Assembly (NCBI GenBank): GCA_004026145.2
Contig: CP034977.1
Span: 2,390,543-2,454,542 of the forward strand
DNA: 64,000 nucleotides
Origin: Takifugu bimaculatus
Taxonomy: Eukaryota; Chordata; Actinopteri; Tetraodontiformes; Tetraodontidae
Direction: 5' to 3'
Positions within the stretch are counted from its first letter, which is position 1. Every line of letters begins with the position of its first letter. Positions 61,526-64,000 of this stretch are shown piece by piece. A program made the position numbers and the translations under genes. The notes below the pieces were generated by a model. The model ran no database searches, was not told the origin of the DNA, and saw nothing but the letters and a program-made list of their open reading frames with translations.

Positions 61526-64000
61526 GTGCGTTTGACCTTATTTTGAATGCAAGTTTGAGGTATATTCACGCTGTTGTGCGGGTTGTGTACCTTGGTGTCA
61601 TCTTACACTGCAGAGAAGCACCGTTGGGTTGGTGAAGGTGCCTGAAATCCCTCTGTCTGAATCCCTCCTGCTCTGGTACAGGTTCTAGACCCCTTTGATG
61701 GGTGTACGCTGCACTTTAAACTTGTTCTTAACTAAAGTGAGCTGTTTAATGACTCGCCACTGCCACGCCACCTACCGCCTTTGGTAACAGTCATGTGCAG
61801 CGTGATGCAGATAAAAGCCACCTTTTCTATGAGCACAGTGGTTGGTTGTCTGGAACTGATGGCTGTAGCTCAATCAGATGAGGTTCGTTCTTGGTTTTAC
61901 GCCGTCTTTCTTTTGTAATAGCAGCAGTTTTACATGCGATTGAAGGGGATTTAAAAAGTTGACGGTTGAATTCCCTGTTTGTACCAACAGCCTGCAGTAA
62001 TGAGTTCTATTTCAATGCGTAGTCATTATAATCTGAATCTTCTCAGTGCTGCCCATTTCTGCTGGAAGGCTGTGCTGCCGGTACACAGCGTTCCGACTTC
62101 AGCACCGGGCTGTTGCTGTTGACTGAGCGAGTCCACAGACCCGGATGTGAGAAACCGTTTGGCCTACTTGTCAAGCAAAGTTCTGAATAAAACGCCGGCT
62201 GTAGAAGGAGCTCATAAGAGTTTGATGCATCCTCATAAATGAATGAAGTCATTTTTCACATTCCAGCACTGTAAAATGCAACAATCCCACCTCTGCTGCG
62301 GTTTAGGAGAGAAGGATGAATCAAGTTATGAGTGTGCAGTGACAGTACAGTAATTGTTGTTCTGGAAGGTGGTACCACCTCAGTCATTAGCCTAGGCTGC
62401 GTTTTTATAGGGCAATGCTGAGACCAAAGGTGTTGGCGACATTCATCTCTGAAACAGAGCTACAGCTGGTGGCAGTATCAGCGTTCCCAGAACGAGGAGG
62501 TTCCTCTGAGAGATCAACATGCTGGACCCTCCGGACGGCACCTGCAGGTTGGTCTGAGGTGAATGTCAACGCTGGGACATTTTCCCAGATCTGCTGCATC
62601 TCATGAGTGCACTGAGTGCATTTTATTTTCCTGCCAGTTCTTTGAGGACAAGGTGTATTCTAATTGTGTTTCTACCTCCGGGGTCAGAATGTTGGGATTG
62701 CTCACGTCATCGCCGTCTTATCCTTGAAGTGTCAGGACAAGCGGTGCTTTTTTCCTTCAAGGTGTACAGGAATAACTGCAGCGAAGGTGCATTTATTTAT
62801 GTTACTACTGTAATTGGGTTCAGTAATGCTATGCGCCAGCCTCCACAACCCTCAGAAAGGCTGGAATAATGCAGGAATACTCTCAGACTGCCTTAAAATT
62901 CTTTGGGCATGAGAAATGAACCGAAAACAACCCTTTATGGTGGTTTCCTCATGTTTACATTTTCTCAAAAGGACCTCCTATAGAGCCCTGATTGAATACA
63001 AACAACCTCCACGCATTGATTTTGTCTATTGGGTCAAATGATTGTGTTTGTTCAAAAGAACGTTGAGCAGGGATTCAGACCCCCGACTGATATCGTGCGT
63101 CGGGAATGTCTGCTGCAGCAGCCGCACTCGTCAGGTTTCCCGACTGCTGAGCTGCTGAACATGCAGAGACTTTGGGTGACAGTAGACACTGTCCTTGGAG
63201 ACGACAGAGCCTCAAGTTATTCCTAGGATTAGAGTCCTCAGGTCCAGCCTCAGCAGCCCTCAGCACCAGCGAGACGCGTCCTTTCTGATGGTGGACCCTG
63301 ACTCAAGGAAACTGAGTTTGTGTACCAGCATCGGCTAATGGCTCCAGTCATGGCCAGAGAGGTTTATCTTTATATTTTAATTATTTTTTTTAAACGATTT
63401 TTTATTGCAGGGTTGATTGCAAAAGTTGCACTGACGGATTAATATAGCTGAGAGACTTTAATCAAGCTAGAAGATTATTTAGTGTTAAGAAAGATTCTGA
63501 TTTATAGTATTAAAAATATATTGCTGAAAAGAAAGACATGCAAGATTCATTAGTGCGTCTGGCTATGGCACCATACTGTAAATTTCTCTAATGAGACCTT
63601 TTTGTTGCCAGAATCTGACTTTTAAGCTCCACAACGCTTCTTGTCTGAGCTGGAATATCAAAGTGTGAGAGGAATATTGATCAGAGGGAGAAAATTGACG
63701 TGTCCTTGGTTGAAGCCGAGGTGATTATTTTGGGAATGAGGTGATGACTGTATGTTGCTCAGCTCCTGAAGGGCAAATTAGCTTGTTCAGCTGGGACCTT
63801 GATCAATTTAATCAAAGCGTAATGATACTGAAGAATGTGAGCGGCTGTGTTGAGCGGTATCTTTCAGAGAGGAGGAGGTCAGCTGTTTATGGCTCCAGCA
63901 CTTTATTCTGAGTCCATCTGAGAACCTTCTGCCCTTCTCAGATATTATAGTGAAATATTGCACCTACTGTTTATCTCCCAAGCTCCTTCTGCGCTCTTCG
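61526..64000. other. Probable intron or intergenic DNA to window end
   Basis: No coding exon recognised. AT-rich segments and short open frames without motif. If the gene model at 61124 is right, this is intronic. Confidence 0.35.

Noticed and set aside
61861..61915. tRNA-like string GGCTGTAGCTCAATCAGATG followed by GGTTCG
   Set aside because: It resembles box A and part of box B, but the spacing is far too short and no cloverleaf stems can be drawn, so it is not a tRNA gene.

Overview
The window is vertebrate nuclear DNA from a ray-finned fish, most likely a percomorph-type teleost. It carries multi-exon genes with GT-AG introns, AT-rich introns, many short tandem repeats, and a tandem array of single-exon claudin genes of the kind that teleosts expanded. 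The species cannot be named from sequence alone.

Layout. 1-5.2 kb is gene-poor and carries a long TATC microsatellite. 5.3-10.5 kb is ppp5c (+ strand, 13 coding exons, 490 aa, intact). 11.2-13.6 kb is a THAP-domain gene, THAP5-like (+, 5 coding exons, 436 aa). 16.7-38.1 kb is a claudin array of ten genes, each in one exon: three on the minus strand (16.7-21.9 kb), then seven on the plus strand (26.7-38.1 kb). Nine have the claudin W-G-[LIM]-W-x2-C-x9-C signature of the first extracellular loop; the tenth (37.5 kb) is divergent. 39.2-41.0 kb is sbds (minus, 5 exons, 249 aa, intact). It is divergently paired across about 0.4 kb with tyw1 (+, 16 coding exons, 41.4-55.5 kb). 55.8-60 kb is gene-poor. 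From about 60.1 kb a further + strand gene seems to begin, with a candidate untranslated first exon and a first coding exon at 60.87-61.32 kb. I could not identify its protein.

Working logic. The claudins are four-pass tight-junction proteins that set paracellular permeability; the tandem copies differ mainly in loop residues, cytoplasmic tails and promoters. claudin-3/4, SBDS and TYW1 also lie near each other on human chromosome 7q11, so the block looks like conserved synteny. sbds (ribosome maturation) and tyw1 (wybutosine synthesis on tRNA-Phe) are both translation-related and may share a promoter region.

Oddities. Four of the genes (two ordinary claudins, the divergent claudin, and tyw1 in its last exon) have reading frames broken by six single-base insertions in total. 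Every one is +1, and removing one base restores the family-typical length. This looks more like sequence error than decay, although the divergent claudin with three breaks could be a real pseudogene. Other points: a claudin without the C-terminal PDZ motif and with a Tyr/Pro-rich tail; two adjacent perfect inverted repeats just upstream of one claudin TATA box; an HCF-1-binding-type motif created across a splice junction in the THAP gene; four perfect CRE palindromes; and a three-copy 25-bp direct repeat.
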